64,000 nt of DNA from Aurantimonas sp. HBX-1 (lineage in GTDB: Bacteria; Pseudomonadota; Alphaproteobacteria; Rhizobiales; Rhizobiaceae): assembly GCF_021391535.1 (NCBI RefSeq), contig NZ_CP090066.1, positions 372,001 to 436,000 of the forward strand. The letters are read 5' to 3'. The notes beneath the pieces are model-generated. The model saw only the letters and a program-made list of their open reading frames with translations. It was not told the origin of the DNA and did no database searches. The position numbers and the translations under genes are program-made. Numbering within the stretch: the first letter of the stretch is position 1; every line of letters begins with the position of its first letter. Shown here one piece after another: positions 17,669 through 25,388 of the stretch.

Positions 17669-18445
17669 TCAGCGGACGGCGACGGAGAGCGCGTTGAGCG
17701 TCAGCGGGCCGACCTTGGTCGGGATGTGGGCATAGACCGGGACGTAGGTATCCGGCTGGGCGATCGGCGCGAACCACACCTGGATCGTCTGGTCCTTCAG
17801 GAATTTCAGCCCCTTGGAGGCCTTGTCGTAGCCGCTGACCGGGCGGACCTTGGCGTTGCACACCACGGCCTCGCCGGAATAGCCGGTCATCGAATAGGTG
17901 TTGGTGCCGGCCGGCGACAGGACGAGGTCGAGCCGCGACCAGCCGTCGTAGAGCGGCAGGGTGCGCTTGCAGACGGAAGCGGCGTCGCGGGTGCGGATCA
18001 TCAGGCCGCTGAGCGGATCGACGACGGATGAGAGCTGCGACTTCGACACCGGCACGTAGCTCGGCTTCGGCTTGTCGCGCTTCGGGCTGACCGCGCTGGA
18101 GGTGACCCGGCCGCCGGCGAAGGCGACGTCGCTCGACCAGCGCTTGCGGTCGCTGGAGTAGTCCAGCGCGTAGCGCTCGGCGGCAAAGCCCCGGCGCGTC
18201 ACCGTGCCGGAAACCTTGCTGGTGCCGCCGGTGTCGGAGACCAGGCTGCCGAGGCCGCTGGAGGAGAGCTGCCCCTCGACGGTGAAGCGGCCGCCCTCGA
18301 TCACCGTGTCGAAGGACGCCTTGCCGATCGGCAGGCCGATGACGGCCATGCCGTAGCTGGTGGTGATCCGCGCCGTCTCGGCGGCGGCGCCCGACGCGCC
18401 CAGGAGGGCGATGCCGATGGCGCCGAAAAGGAATCGCTTGCGCAT
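17669..18445 (-). CDS. DUF3108 domain periplasmic protein
   Basis: 258 residues from the ATG at 18445, chosen because it places MRKRFLFGAIGIALLGASGAAA as a signal peptide. The mature part starts with TTSYGMAVIGLPIGKASF and carries the strand-rich DUF3108 pattern, with CKRTLPLYDGWSRLDL, VVCNAKVRPVSGYD and IQVWFAPI; two or three cysteines could form disulphides. In Rhizobiales this gene lies next to rpmB. Function unknown; an envelope role is inferred. Confidence 0.8.
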   Translation of the reverse strand: MRKRFLFGAIGIALLGASGAAAETARITTSYGMAVIGLPIGKASFDTVIEGGRFTVEGQLSSSGLGSLVSDTGGTSKVSGTVTRRGFAAERYALDYSSDRKRWSSDVAFAGGRVTSSAVSPKRDKPKPSYVPVSKSQLSSVVDPLSGLMIRTRDAASVCKRTLPLYDGWSRLDLVLSPAGTNTYSMTGYSGEAVVCNAKVRPVSGYDKASKGLKFLKDQTIQVWFAPIAQPDTYVPVYAHIPTKVGPLTLNALSVAVR

Positions 18446-18551
18446 CACTGGTCTATCCATAAAAGCGGGAGGCACGTCGTTGCGATCGTCAGAGCGCAGG
18501 ATCGGCGCGCTTTTGTGGCCGGCCGGGCCGATCCCGCAAAGTTGTTGCGGC

Positions 18552-18580
18552 TTGACGCTCCGGTTCTCAGGGCTTATAGA
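18552..18580 (+). promoter_or_regulatory. sigma-70-type promoter for rpmB
   Basis: TTGACG (18552-18557) and TATAGA (18575-18580) are separated by exactly 17 bp, a near-consensus housekeeping promoter. It would give a leader of roughly 93 nt before rpmB. The divergent DUF3108 gene starts about 105 bp upstream. Confidence 0.65.
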
Positions 18581-18679
18581 GCCGGTCGAATTTCCGATCA
18601 TGCCCGACAGCGATGATCGCGCCGTTTATAGCGGCGGCGTGTCCCCGTCGGGTTCTAGGTTAAGCTGAAAGGTGATCTG

Positions 18680-18976
18680 ATGTCACGCGCCTGCGAACTG
18701 ACCGGCAAGGCTGTCCAGTCCGGCAACAACGTGAGCCACGCGAACAATCGTACGCGTCGCCGCTTCCTGCCGAACCTGTGCAACGTGTCGCTGATCTCCG
18801 ACGCGCTCGGCCAGCGCTTCCGGCTCCGCGTCTCGGCCTACGCGCTGCGTTCGGTCGAGCACCGCGGCGGTCTCGACGCGTTCCTGACCAAGGCCGACGA
18901 GGCGGAGCTGTCGCAGCGCGCCCGCCTGCTGAAGCGCCAGATCGCCAAGAAGGTCGCCACCGCTCCCGCCAGCTAA
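18680..18976 (+). CDS. rpmB: 50S ribosomal protein L28
   Basis: 98 residues: MSRACELTGKAVQSGNNVSHANNRTRRRFLPNL is the L28 signature, followed by SAYALRSVEHRGGLDAFL. It is a structural protein of the large ribosomal subunit. The AAAGGTGA ribosome-binding site precedes the ATG. The length and C-terminal basic helix match alphaproteobacterial L28. Confidence 0.97.
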   Translation: MSRACELTGKAVQSGNNVSHANNRTRRRFLPNLCNVSLISDALGQRFRLRVSAYALRSVEHRGGLDAFLTKADEAELSQRARLLKRQIAKKVATAPAS

Positions 18977-19004
18977 GGCAGGCGCGACGCTTCCGACCCT
19001 ATCC

Positions 19005-19024
19005 GCCGGGCCTTCGGGCCCGGC
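19005..19024 (+). terminator. TTCG-loop hairpin after rpmB
   Basis: Perfect 8-bp arms GCCGGGCC and GGCCCGGC closed by a TTCG loop, 29 nt after the rpmB stop. It probably ends or attenuates rpmB transcription; no T-run follows, so read-through into the next gene is likely. It directly abuts the riboswitch candidate. Confidence 0.5.
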
Positions 19025-19025
19025 A

Positions 19026-19054
19026 CTGGTTCCATCACCCAGGCTAAAAAAATG
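19026..19054 (+). promoter_or_regulatory. candidate preQ1-I riboswitch overlapping the start codon
   Basis: Seen: P1 arms CTGG (19026-19029) and CCAG (19039-19042); loop L1 TTC (19030-19032); CAT (19033-19035), which can pair with the ATG start codon (19052-19054) as pseudoknot helix P2; a C at 19038 in the position that recognises preQ1; and an A-rich tail before the ATG. This order matches preQ1-I aptamers such as that of Bacillus subtilis queC, with a shorter L2 (3 nt). Known: preQ1-I elements regulate queuosine-precursor transporter genes (COG1738). Inferred: ligand binding hides the start codon and represses translation. Confidence 0.6.
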
Positions 19055-19747
19055 ACATCCCTGCGCAGCTATATCCTGCCCGTGGCAGCGATGACGGCGA
19101 TCGTCCTCGCGTCCAACATCGCGGTGCAGTTCCCGGTCTTCGCCGAGATCGGCGGGCTTCAGCTCGCCGACATCCTGACCTTCGGCGCCTTCACCTATCC
19201 CTTCGCCTTCCTCGTCACCGACCTGACCAACCGTCGCTATGGCCCCGCCGTGGCGCGGCGCGTGGTGATGGCCGGCTTCGCGGTGGCGATCATCTGCTCG
19301 ATCGTCGTGCCGCCGATCCTCTACGATCTCGGCCTGCTCGAATACGCCACCGCCGGCGACCGGCTGGTGCGAATCGCGCTCGCCTCCGGCGGCGCATTTC
19401 TCGCCGCGCAGCTCCTCGACATCGCAGTGTTCAACCGGCTGCGACAGGATAGCTGGTGGCGGGCCCCGGCGGCCTCGTCGGTGAGCGGATCGGTGCTCGA
19501 CACCTTTCTGTTCTTCACCATCGCCTTCGCGCCGGTGTTCTTCTTCGTCGGGCCGAATGACGGCTTCGCGCTGGAGGCGGCGCCGCTGCTGGGCGTATTC
19601 GCGACCGAGGCGCCGCGCTGGGTATCCTGGGCGATCGGTGATTTCTGCATGAAGCTGGCGATCGCCGTGCTGGCGCTGGTCCCCTATCGAATCATCATGC
19701 AGCAATTCGTGCCGTACCGGCCGGCTGACGCCGGCGCCGCCGTCTGA
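19052..19747 (+). CDS. queuosine precursor transporter, VUT (YhhQ) family
   Basis: 231 residues with about six membrane helices. Seen: ILTFGAFTYPFAFLVTDLTNRRYGPAVARRVV, the conserved TDL-x-N-R-x-[YF]G signature of the VUT family, and later SSVSGSVLDTFLFF and DFCMKLA. Family members import preQ0/preQ1 or related 7-deazapurines for tRNA queuosine. The upstream candidate preQ1-I element agrees with this role. It lies between rpmB and the IS element; a run of seven A residues directly abuts the start. Confidence 0.9.
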   Translation: MTSLRSYILPVAAMTAIVLASNIAVQFPVFAEIGGLQLADILTFGAFTYPFAFLVTDLTNRRYGPAVARRVVMAGFAVAIICSIVVPPILYDLGLLEYATAGDRLVRIALASGGAFLAAQLLDIAVFNRLRQDSWWRAPAASSVSGSVLDTFLFFTIAFAPVFFFVGPNDGFALEAAPLLGVFATEAPRWVSWAIGDFCMKLAIAVLALVPYRIIMQQFVPYRPADAGAAV

Positions 19748-19761
19748 TCCAGTCCCGCTAA

Positions 19762-19790
19762 GAGCATCTAACAGAACCCGGAGTGGTGCC
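19762..19790 (+). repeat. left terminal inverted repeat of the IS5-family element
   Basis: Begins GAGCATCTAACAGAACC and is preceded by TAA at 19759-19761. It matches the right end at 15 of the first 17 positions, then again over a GTGGT segment after a gap. Confidence 0.65.
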
Positions 19791-19909
19791 AGGTTATGAG
19801 CGCCTCCGGACCGGTTGGACCAAAACACCGGCTCATCCGTTGTTGTCGAGGAGCGCAGCTCTGAGTGACGGCAGCCATGCTCGCTCTGCCAAGTCTGAAG
19901 GGCCTGACA

Positions 19910-20695
19910 ATGAGTTTGAACTTCGTTCGTCGTGGCCAAGGCCCAAGGCTCCTTCTGGTCCATGGTCTGGGTGGGACGTGGCGGTCGTGGAGCACGATCC
20001 TTCCGGCGCTGTCGCAGGCACGCGAGGTGATCGCGCTCGAGTTGCCGGGGCATGGCGAGACACCAGCAGCGGCAGACAGCGGCACTTTTGCCGGGCTCGC
20101 CGACAGCGTAGAACGCTTCATCCTCGAACAGGACTTGGAGGGGGTCGACATCGTCGGCAGTTCGCTGGGCGCGCGGATCGTGCTGGAGATGGCGCGCCGT
20201 GGCAGGGTCGGCGCCACGGTCGCCCTGGACCCGGGCGGCTTCTGGCGCGGCTGGGAGCGGACCTACTTCCGGACAACCCTCGGTGCATCGATCCACCTGG
20301 TCCGCGCCCTGGGACCCGCTCTGCCGACGCTCTCCCGGTCCGCAGTGACACGCAGCGCGCTGCTTGCGCAGCTCTCGGCCCGACCCTGGCGGCTCGACGA
20401 TGAGGTCGTCGCGACCGAGCTGCAAAGCTTTGCCCGCACGAAGACCTTCGATGCTCTTGTGCGCGATCTCGCGGCAGCGCCCGAGCAGAAGGGACCGGCG
20501 GCCCACCCGTCGCGCCCGATCGTCATTGGCTGGGGCCGCCAAGACCGCCTGTGCCTGCCGCGGCAGGCTGCTCGCGCTCAGGAGGCCTTCCCGTCCGCCA
20601 AGCTGCACTGGTTCTCCAAGTGCGGTCACTTCCCCATGTGGGACCGCCCAAAGGAAACGGTGCAGCTCATCCTAGAGACGACGGCAGCCACCTGA
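19910..20695 (+). CDS. alpha/beta hydrolase, passenger of the IS element
   Basis: 261 residues from the ATG at 19910, which follows GAAGGG at good spacing; an in-frame GTG at 19865 is less likely. A complete catalytic set is visible: LLVHGLGGTWRSW oxyanion region near residue 15-27, nucleophile elbow GSSLGAR (Ser about 85), acid in GWGRQDRLCLP and His in KCGHFPMWDRP. The fold is that of small-ester or lactone hydrolases; the substrate is unknown. It lies between the element's outer ends and is convergent with the transposase, 6 nt apart. It looks intact, so it may be active. Confidence 0.78.
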   Translation: MSLNFVRRGQGPRLLLVHGLGGTWRSWSTILPALSQAREVIALELPGHGETPAAADSGTFAGLADSVERFILEQDLEGVDIVGSSLGARIVLEMARRGRVGATVALDPGGFWRGWERTYFRTTLGASIHLVRALGPALPTLSRSAVTRSALLAQLSARPWRLDDEVVATELQSFARTKTFDALVRDLAAAPEQKGPAAHPSRPIVIGWGRQDRLCLPRQAARAQEAFPSAKLHWFSKCGHFPMWDRPKETVQLILETTAAT

Positions 20696-20701
20696 GAGCA
20701 A

Positions 20702-21507
20702 CTAGCGGGCCGGTCGTTGGACGTAGCTCCAGCAAATGAGGGAAGCCGCCAGGGAGAGAAAGGCTTGGTGGACGTCAGCCCGGCGCTCGTAACGGACCGT
20801 CAAGCGGCGGAAGCGGCTGAACCAGGCCAGCGTGCGCTCCACCACCCAGCGGTGCCGGCCTAAGCGCTCACTGTTCTCCACCCCGCGTCGGGCGATCCGG
20901 GCCTTGATCCGGCGTCGACGCAGGGCCTGCCGGCAGCGTGGCGCGTCAAAGGCCTTGTCGGCATGGAGCTTAGATGGGCGCCGACGCGGTCGCCCGCGCC
21001 CTTGGCGAATGGGCGGCACCGCGTCGATTAGCTCGTCGAAGACGCGGCTGCCATGGACGTTGGCGGCCGTGAGGCGGACGGCAAGCGGGATGCCGTTGGC
21101 ATCTGTAATGACGTGCCGCTTGGATCCCGGCCGACCGCGATCCGTCGGGTTCGGGCCGGTGCGCTCGCCCCCCTTTTGGCGGCCACAGACGCGCTGTCCA
21201 CGCAGGCTCGGCGCCAGCGAATGGCCACCGCTCGCCCGAGCCAGTCCAGAAGCATGCGGTGGAGCTGGTCCCACACGCCCGCTTCCTGCCACTCCCTTAA
21301 GCGCCGCCAGCAGGTCATGCCTGAATCGCAGTCCATCTCCTGCGGGAGCATCTCCCATGGGAGCCCAGAGCGAAGCACAAACAGGATGCCGGTCAGTGCT
21401 GCCCGGTCCGGCACCCGAGGTCGGCCTCCCTTGGGCTTGGGTCTCTCAGGCGGCAGAATGGGCTCGATGACAGCCCGCAGATCATCGGAAAGAGGAGGTC
21501 TCGCCAT
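20702..21507 (-). CDS. IS5-family transposase in two frames (putative -1 frameshift)
   Basis: The first frame (21507 to 21028) starts MARPPLSDDLRAVIEPILPPERPKPKGGRP and carries the first catalytic Asp in ACVDSASV; the second (ending at 20702) carries ADKAFD with the second Asp and the VVERTLAWFSRFRRL motif with the Glu. They join at a CCAAAAGGGGGG run near 21168-21180, where a -1 slip converts AKRG to the QKGGERTGPNPTDRGRPGSK path. This DDE arrangement and the slippery run are usual in IS5-family members, so the two frames probably give one active enzyme of about 268 residues, not a dead gene. Confidence 0.85.
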
Positions 21508-21524
21508 GCCGCTGGAATCGACAC

Positions 21525-21559
21525 GGGACCACCCCGGTTCCAGGTTCTGTTAGGCGCTC
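21525..21559 (-). repeat. right terminal inverted repeat of the IS5-family element
   Basis: Read inward on the minus strand it begins GAGCGCCTAACAGAACCTGG and continues through a CCGGGGTGGTCCC segment. TAA follows outside at 21560-21562, duplicating the trinucleotide at the left end. It lies 18 bp upstream of the transposase start. Confidence 0.7.
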
Positions 21560-21594
21560 TAAGTCCAGGAGGCCGACGGACGGTTGCCCGCGGC

Positions 21595-23514
21595 TCAGCG
21601 GCGGCCGCCCATGGCGGCGCGGCGGCGGGCGCCGTGGCCGGTGCGGGGCGCGCCTTCCTGTTCGAACAGATCGGCCAGCTGCTCGGTCATCGCGCCGGCG
21701 AGTTCCTCGGCATCGACGATGGTGACCGCCCGGCGGTAGTAGCGCGTGACGTCGTGGCCGATGCCGATGGCGAGCAGTTCGACCGGCGAGCGGGTCTCGA
21801 TCTCCTCGATGACGGCGCGCAGATGCCGCTCGAGATAGTTGCCGGGATTGACCGACAGGGTGGAATCGTCGACCGGCGCGCCGTCGGAGATCATCATCAG
21901 GATGCGGCGCTGCTCGGGGCGGGCGAGCAGGCGGTTATGCGCCCAGATCAGCGCCTCGCCGTCGATGTTCTCCTTGAGCAGCCCCTCGCGCATCATCAGG
22001 CCGAGATTGCGCCGGGCCCGCCGCCAGGGCGCATCGGCGGACTTGTAGACGATGTGGCGAAGATCGTTGAGGCGGCCGGGTTTCTGCGGCTTGCCGGCCT
22101 TCAGCCAGGCCTCGCGCGACTGGCCGCCCTTCCAGGCTCTGGTGGTGAAGCCGAGCACCTCGACCTTGACGCCGCAGCGCTCCAGCGTGCGGGCGAGGAT
22201 GTCGGCGCAGGTCGCCGCGACGGTGATCGGCCGGCCGCGCATCGAGCCGGAATTGTCGATCAAGAGCGTCACGATCGTGTCGCGGAAATCGGTGTCGCGC
22301 TCCATCTTGTAGGAGAGCGGCTGCATCGGGTCGATCACCAGCCGCACCAGGCGGGCCGGATCGAGATAGCCTTCCTCGAGGTCGAAGTCCCAGGAGCGGC
22401 TCTGCTGCGCCATCAGGCGGCGCTGCAGCCGGTTGGCGAGACGCCCGACGACGCCCTGCAGCGAGGCCAGCTGCTTGTCGAGGAAGGCCCGCAGGCGGTC
22501 GAGCTCGGCCTCGTCGCAGAGTTCCTCGGCGCCGACCGTCTCGTCGAAGGCCCGGGTGAAGACCTGGTAGTCGGAATCCAGCAGCTGGTTGGACAGCGGC
22601 TGGTGCGGCCGGCGCGTCTCGCCCGGCGTCTCGCTGTCCTGGCTGTCGTCCTCGGCGGGATCGTCGGCCGTGACCTCGGAGGATTCCGGCTCGGCCGTCT
22701 CCTGGTTCTCGCCCTCGGTCTCGCTTTCCTGCGGCATCGCCTCGTCGCTGCCGCTCTCCTTCTCGGAGCCGCCTTCCTCGTTGTCGCGGGTCTGGTTGTC
22801 GCCGGACTCCTCGTCGTCGTCGCTACCCTCGCTGTCCTCCGAATCGCCGAGCTCCTCGGCCATCTCCAGCGAGACGAGCATGTCGCGCAGCGCCCGGGCG
22901 AAGGACTGCTGGTCCTCGACGGTCTCCGACAGGCGGTCGAACTTGGTGCCGGCCTTGTCCTCGACGAAGTCGCGCCAGACGTCGACCAGCGCCTGGGCGC
23001 TGGGCGGCACCGGGCGGCCGGTCAGCCGCTCGCGCACCATCAGCGCCACGGCGTCCTCGATCGGCGCCTCGGCGCGGTCGGTGACGTCAGCGAGGTTGGA
23101 GCGGAAATACTTGTCCTCGAGCATCGCGCCGAGATTGTCGCCGACGCCTTCCATGGCGTTGGCGCCGATCGCCTCGCAGCGCGCCTGCTCGACCGCGTCA
23201 TAGACGGCGCGCGCGCCCTTGCTGTCGGGTGCGAGGCTCGCGTGCATACGGGCGTCGTGGCGCGCCTTGCGCAGCGCCATGGCATCGGCGAGGCCGCGGG
23301 TGACGGCGAGATCGTTGCGGGTCGGCCGGCGGGTCAGCTCGGGCAGCTTGGCGCGGGTCCCCGACAGGCCGGGGCGCTCGGAGCCGAAGCTGACCTCGAG
23401 ATCGGCCTCGCCGGCGATCGCCCGCAGGCAGCCGGCGACGGCGCGCCGGAACGGCTCGCGGTCGGCCGGCGGGGAGCCGGGGGGACGCTGGTTGTCGCCG
23501 ATGCGGGATGCCAT
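21595..23514 (-). CDS. cobT: aerobic cobaltochelatase subunit CobT
   Basis: 639 residues, close to known CobT length. N-terminal helical region with RKARHDARMHASLAP; central very acidic Asp/Glu/Ser-rich linker (about 225-310); C-terminal von Willebrand-type domain with the metal-site motif LLIDNSGSMRG and later ISDGAPVDDST. With CobS and CobN it inserts cobalt into hydrogenobyrinic acid a,c-diamide, in the aerobic route to vitamin B12. CobS lies upstream on the same strand, separated by the inserted HNH gene. Confidence 0.93.
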   Translation of the reverse strand: MASRIGDNQRPPGSPPADREPFRRAVAGCLRAIAGEADLEVSFGSERPGLSGTRAKLPELTRRPTRNDLAVTRGLADAMALRKARHDARMHASLAPDSKGARAVYDAVEQARCEAIGANAMEGVGDNLGAMLEDKYFRSNLADVTDRAEAPIEDAVALMVRERLTGRPVPPSAQALVDVWRDFVEDKAGTKFDRLSETVEDQQSFARALRDMLVSLEMAEELGDSEDSEGSDDDEESGDNQTRDNEEGGSEKESGSDEAMPQESETEGENQETAEPESSEVTADDPAEDDSQDSETPGETRRPHQPLSNQLLDSDYQVFTRAFDETVGAEELCDEAELDRLRAFLDKQLASLQGVVGRLANRLQRRLMAQQSRSWDFDLEEGYLDPARLVRLVIDPMQPLSYKMERDTDFRDTIVTLLIDNSGSMRGRPITVAATCADILARTLERCGVKVEVLGFTTRAWKGGQSREAWLKAGKPQKPGRLNDLRHIVYKSADAPWRRARRNLGLMMREGLLKENIDGEALIWAHNRLLARPEQRRILMMISDGAPVDDSTLSVNPGNYLERHLRAVIEEIETRSPVELLAIGIGHDVTRYYRRAVTIVDAEELAGAMTEQLADLFEQEGAPRTGHGARRRAAMGGRR

Positions 23515-23536
23515 CTATATCAATCTATGCCGTTGA

Positions 23537-24252
23537 TTAAGCGCGCTTGGTGCTCCGCTTCTTAAGCAGTTCGTTATTTTTCGCCATCCCATTGATTCCG
23601 TAATGGATATGCCGATGGCAATTCGGACATAATGCCGCGATATTATCAATTTCGTCCAATCCTCCTCTTGCCACCGGCTCCATATGATGACCCTCGAGAT
23701 AAGGAATGTTGTTTAGACTCTCGAAGGGGCCTTGCTGTCACAGAGCTCGCAAACGCCTCCAGCTCTAATCAGAGCAAGTGCTCTGAGCGCAGCGCTCCGG
23801 TCAAACCTGGTAGCTAGTGAAGAGTTTGTTATTATTTTTTTAATCGAGTCTTGATCATAATTTTGTAAAATCTTGATAGTTTCCATTATATCGGGTGGGT
23901 TGATATCTTCAGGATCGGGATTTAGAAGAATAACTGGGTACTTATCCCCAGTTTTTCTATTTTCTCTGTAGATCGATATTCCGTACTCCTCCAGCGCTCT
24001 GCCGCTGGAATTGAAGTTTCTATAGCCGCCGCGCAACCTTTTGAAGGCAACGCCAGTATTGCGGGCATAAAGCAATCCTGCATATTGGGCTAGTATTTTT
24101 ACCGGTACAAAAGTGTCGGAAATTTTTGCAAAATAGAATGCCGCTAGTGCGCGTTCACTTCTGCCAAGCTCTTTTAGGGCGTGGCCTATTCCATATGATG
24201 AAATCTGGAGGGAAGCCTCTTCGATCGCATCAGAGTAAGCTTTATCTCTCAT
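23537..24252 (-). pseudogene. HNH endonuclease gene broken by a one-base frameshift
   Basis: From the ATG at 24252 the first frame gives 179 residues ending at the TAA at 23713-23715, just after CELCDSKAP. Adding one base near 23724 (CCTTCGAG to CCTTTCGAG) restores a continuous frame to the TAA at 23537: KAPFESLNNIPYLEGHHMEP, then RGGLDEIDNIAALCPNCHRHIHYG. This is a complete HNH domain with a CELC/CPNC zinc pair and H-H...N...H residues. The N-terminal 165 residues are not recognised. The start lies 5 nt after the cobS stop. The DNA is markedly AT-rich. Either a real pseudogene or a sequencing error in one base. Confidence 0.85.
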
Positions 24253-24257
24253 GTGCG

Positions 24258-25244
24258 TCAGTCCAGAACGAGGTTCGCCGCCGATTCCGGCAGCTCCTCG
24301 CCAAAGGCGCGCTGGTAGAACTCCGCCACGAGCGGGCGTTCCAGGTCGTCGCACTTGTTGAGGAAGGTGAGGCGGAAGGCCATGCCGAGATCGCCGAAGA
24401 TCTCGGCATTCTCCGCCCAGGTGATGACGGTGCGCGGGCTCATGACGGTCGACAGATCGCCGTTGACGAAGGCCGAGCGGGTGAGGTCGGCGACGCGGAC
24501 CATCTTGGAGATGGTCTGACGGCCTTCCTTGCTGTCGTAGGTCCGTGCCTTGGCGGCGACGATCGAGACCTCGGTGTCGTGCGGCAGATAGTTCAGCACG
24601 GTGACGATCGACCAGCGATCCATCTGCGCCTGGTTGATCTGCTGGGTGCCGTGGTAGAGGCCGGTCGTGTCGCCGAGGCCGACGGTGTTGGCGGTCGCGA
24701 ACAGCCGGAAGGCCGGGTGCGGGCGCACCACGCGACTCTGGTCGAGCAGGGTCAGGCGGCCGGAGGATTCCAGGACGCGCTGGATGACGAACATCACGTC
24801 GGGCCGACCGGCATCGTACTCGTCGAAGACGAGGGCGACGTTGCGCTGGTAGGCCCAGGGCAGGATGCCGTCGCGGAATTCGGTGACCTGCATGCCGTCG
24901 CGCACGACGATCGCGTCCTTGCCGACGAGGTCGATGCGGCTGACATGGCTGTCGAGATTGATCCGCACGCAGGGCCAGTTGAGCCGCGCCGCGACCTGCT
25001 CGATATGGGTCGACTTGCCGGTGCCGTGATAGCCCGAGACCATGACGCGCCGGTTCTTGGCGAAGCCGGCGAGGATCGCCAGCGTCGTCGGCTTGTCGAA
25101 GATGTAGTCGGGGTCCAGCTCGGGAACGTGCGGGTCGGTCTTCGAAAAGGCCGGGACGGTCAAGTCGCTGTCGAAACCGAAGGTTTCGCGGACGGAGATC
25201 GTGGCGTCCGGGAGGGGGGCCACTTCCAGTTCCGCTGCACTCAT
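24258..25244 (-). CDS. cobS: aerobic cobaltochelatase subunit CobS
   Basis: 328 residues of the MoxR-like AAA+ family. Seen: ETFGFDSDLTVPAF at the N-terminus, Walker A GYHGTGKST at about 70-78, Walker B VALVFDEYDAG, sensor region FATANTVGLGD and the NQAQMDRW arginine-finger segment. With CobT it powers cobalt insertion by CobN. Two adjacent ATG codons exist; the second gives better spacing to GGAGG. Normally followed directly by cobT in this group; here an AT-rich HNH gene is wedged between. Confidence 0.94.
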   Translation of the reverse strand: MSAAELEVAPLPDATISVRETFGFDSDLTVPAFSKTDPHVPELDPDYIFDKPTTLAILAGFAKNRRVMVSGYHGTGKSTHIEQVAARLNWPCVRINLDSHVSRIDLVGKDAIVVRDGMQVTEFRDGILPWAYQRNVALVFDEYDAGRPDVMFVIQRVLESSGRLTLLDQSRVVRPHPAFRLFATANTVGLGDTTGLYHGTQQINQAQMDRWSIVTVLNYLPHDTEVSIVAAKARTYDSKEGRQTISKMVRVADLTRSAFVNGDLSTVMSPRTVITWAENAEIFGDLGMAFRLTFLNKCDDLERPLVAEFYQRAFGEELPESAANLVLD

Positions 25245-25388
25245 CATACCTCCAGAGGCCCGGTGCCCGTCAGGGCCGGCCGGGCCATGTCCATTCTCTG
25301 ATGTTGCCCGCGCTCGAACGAGAGCGGGGTCGCCTGGTCGCGTTGCGGCCGCCGCGATCCGGGTGGGCCCGAAGCGGTCAGCCAGCGA

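Larger units (their letters stand above)
19762..21559. mobile_element. IS5-family insertion element with passenger gene
   Basis: 1798 bp bounded by imperfect inverted ends: GAGCATCTAACAGAACC at the left and GAGCGCCTAACAGAACC (read from 21559 inward) at the right, 15 of 17 identical, both followed by a CCGG-GTGGT motif at slightly different spacing. The trinucleotide TAA flanks both ends (19759-19761 and 21560-21562), fitting the TNA target duplication of the IS1031 subgroup. Inside are an alpha/beta hydrolase gene (+) and an IS5-type transposase (-). It is inserted between the transporter gene and cobT without breaking either. A weaker end-like sequence beginning GAGCAACTA near 20697, overlapping the transposase stop, may be a decayed original left end. 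Confidence 0.72.

Noticed and set aside
20697..20720. Internal IS end-like sequence as the true left boundary
   Set aside because: It matches the right end less well than the sequence at 19762 and is not flanked by TAA; kept only as a possible decayed end.
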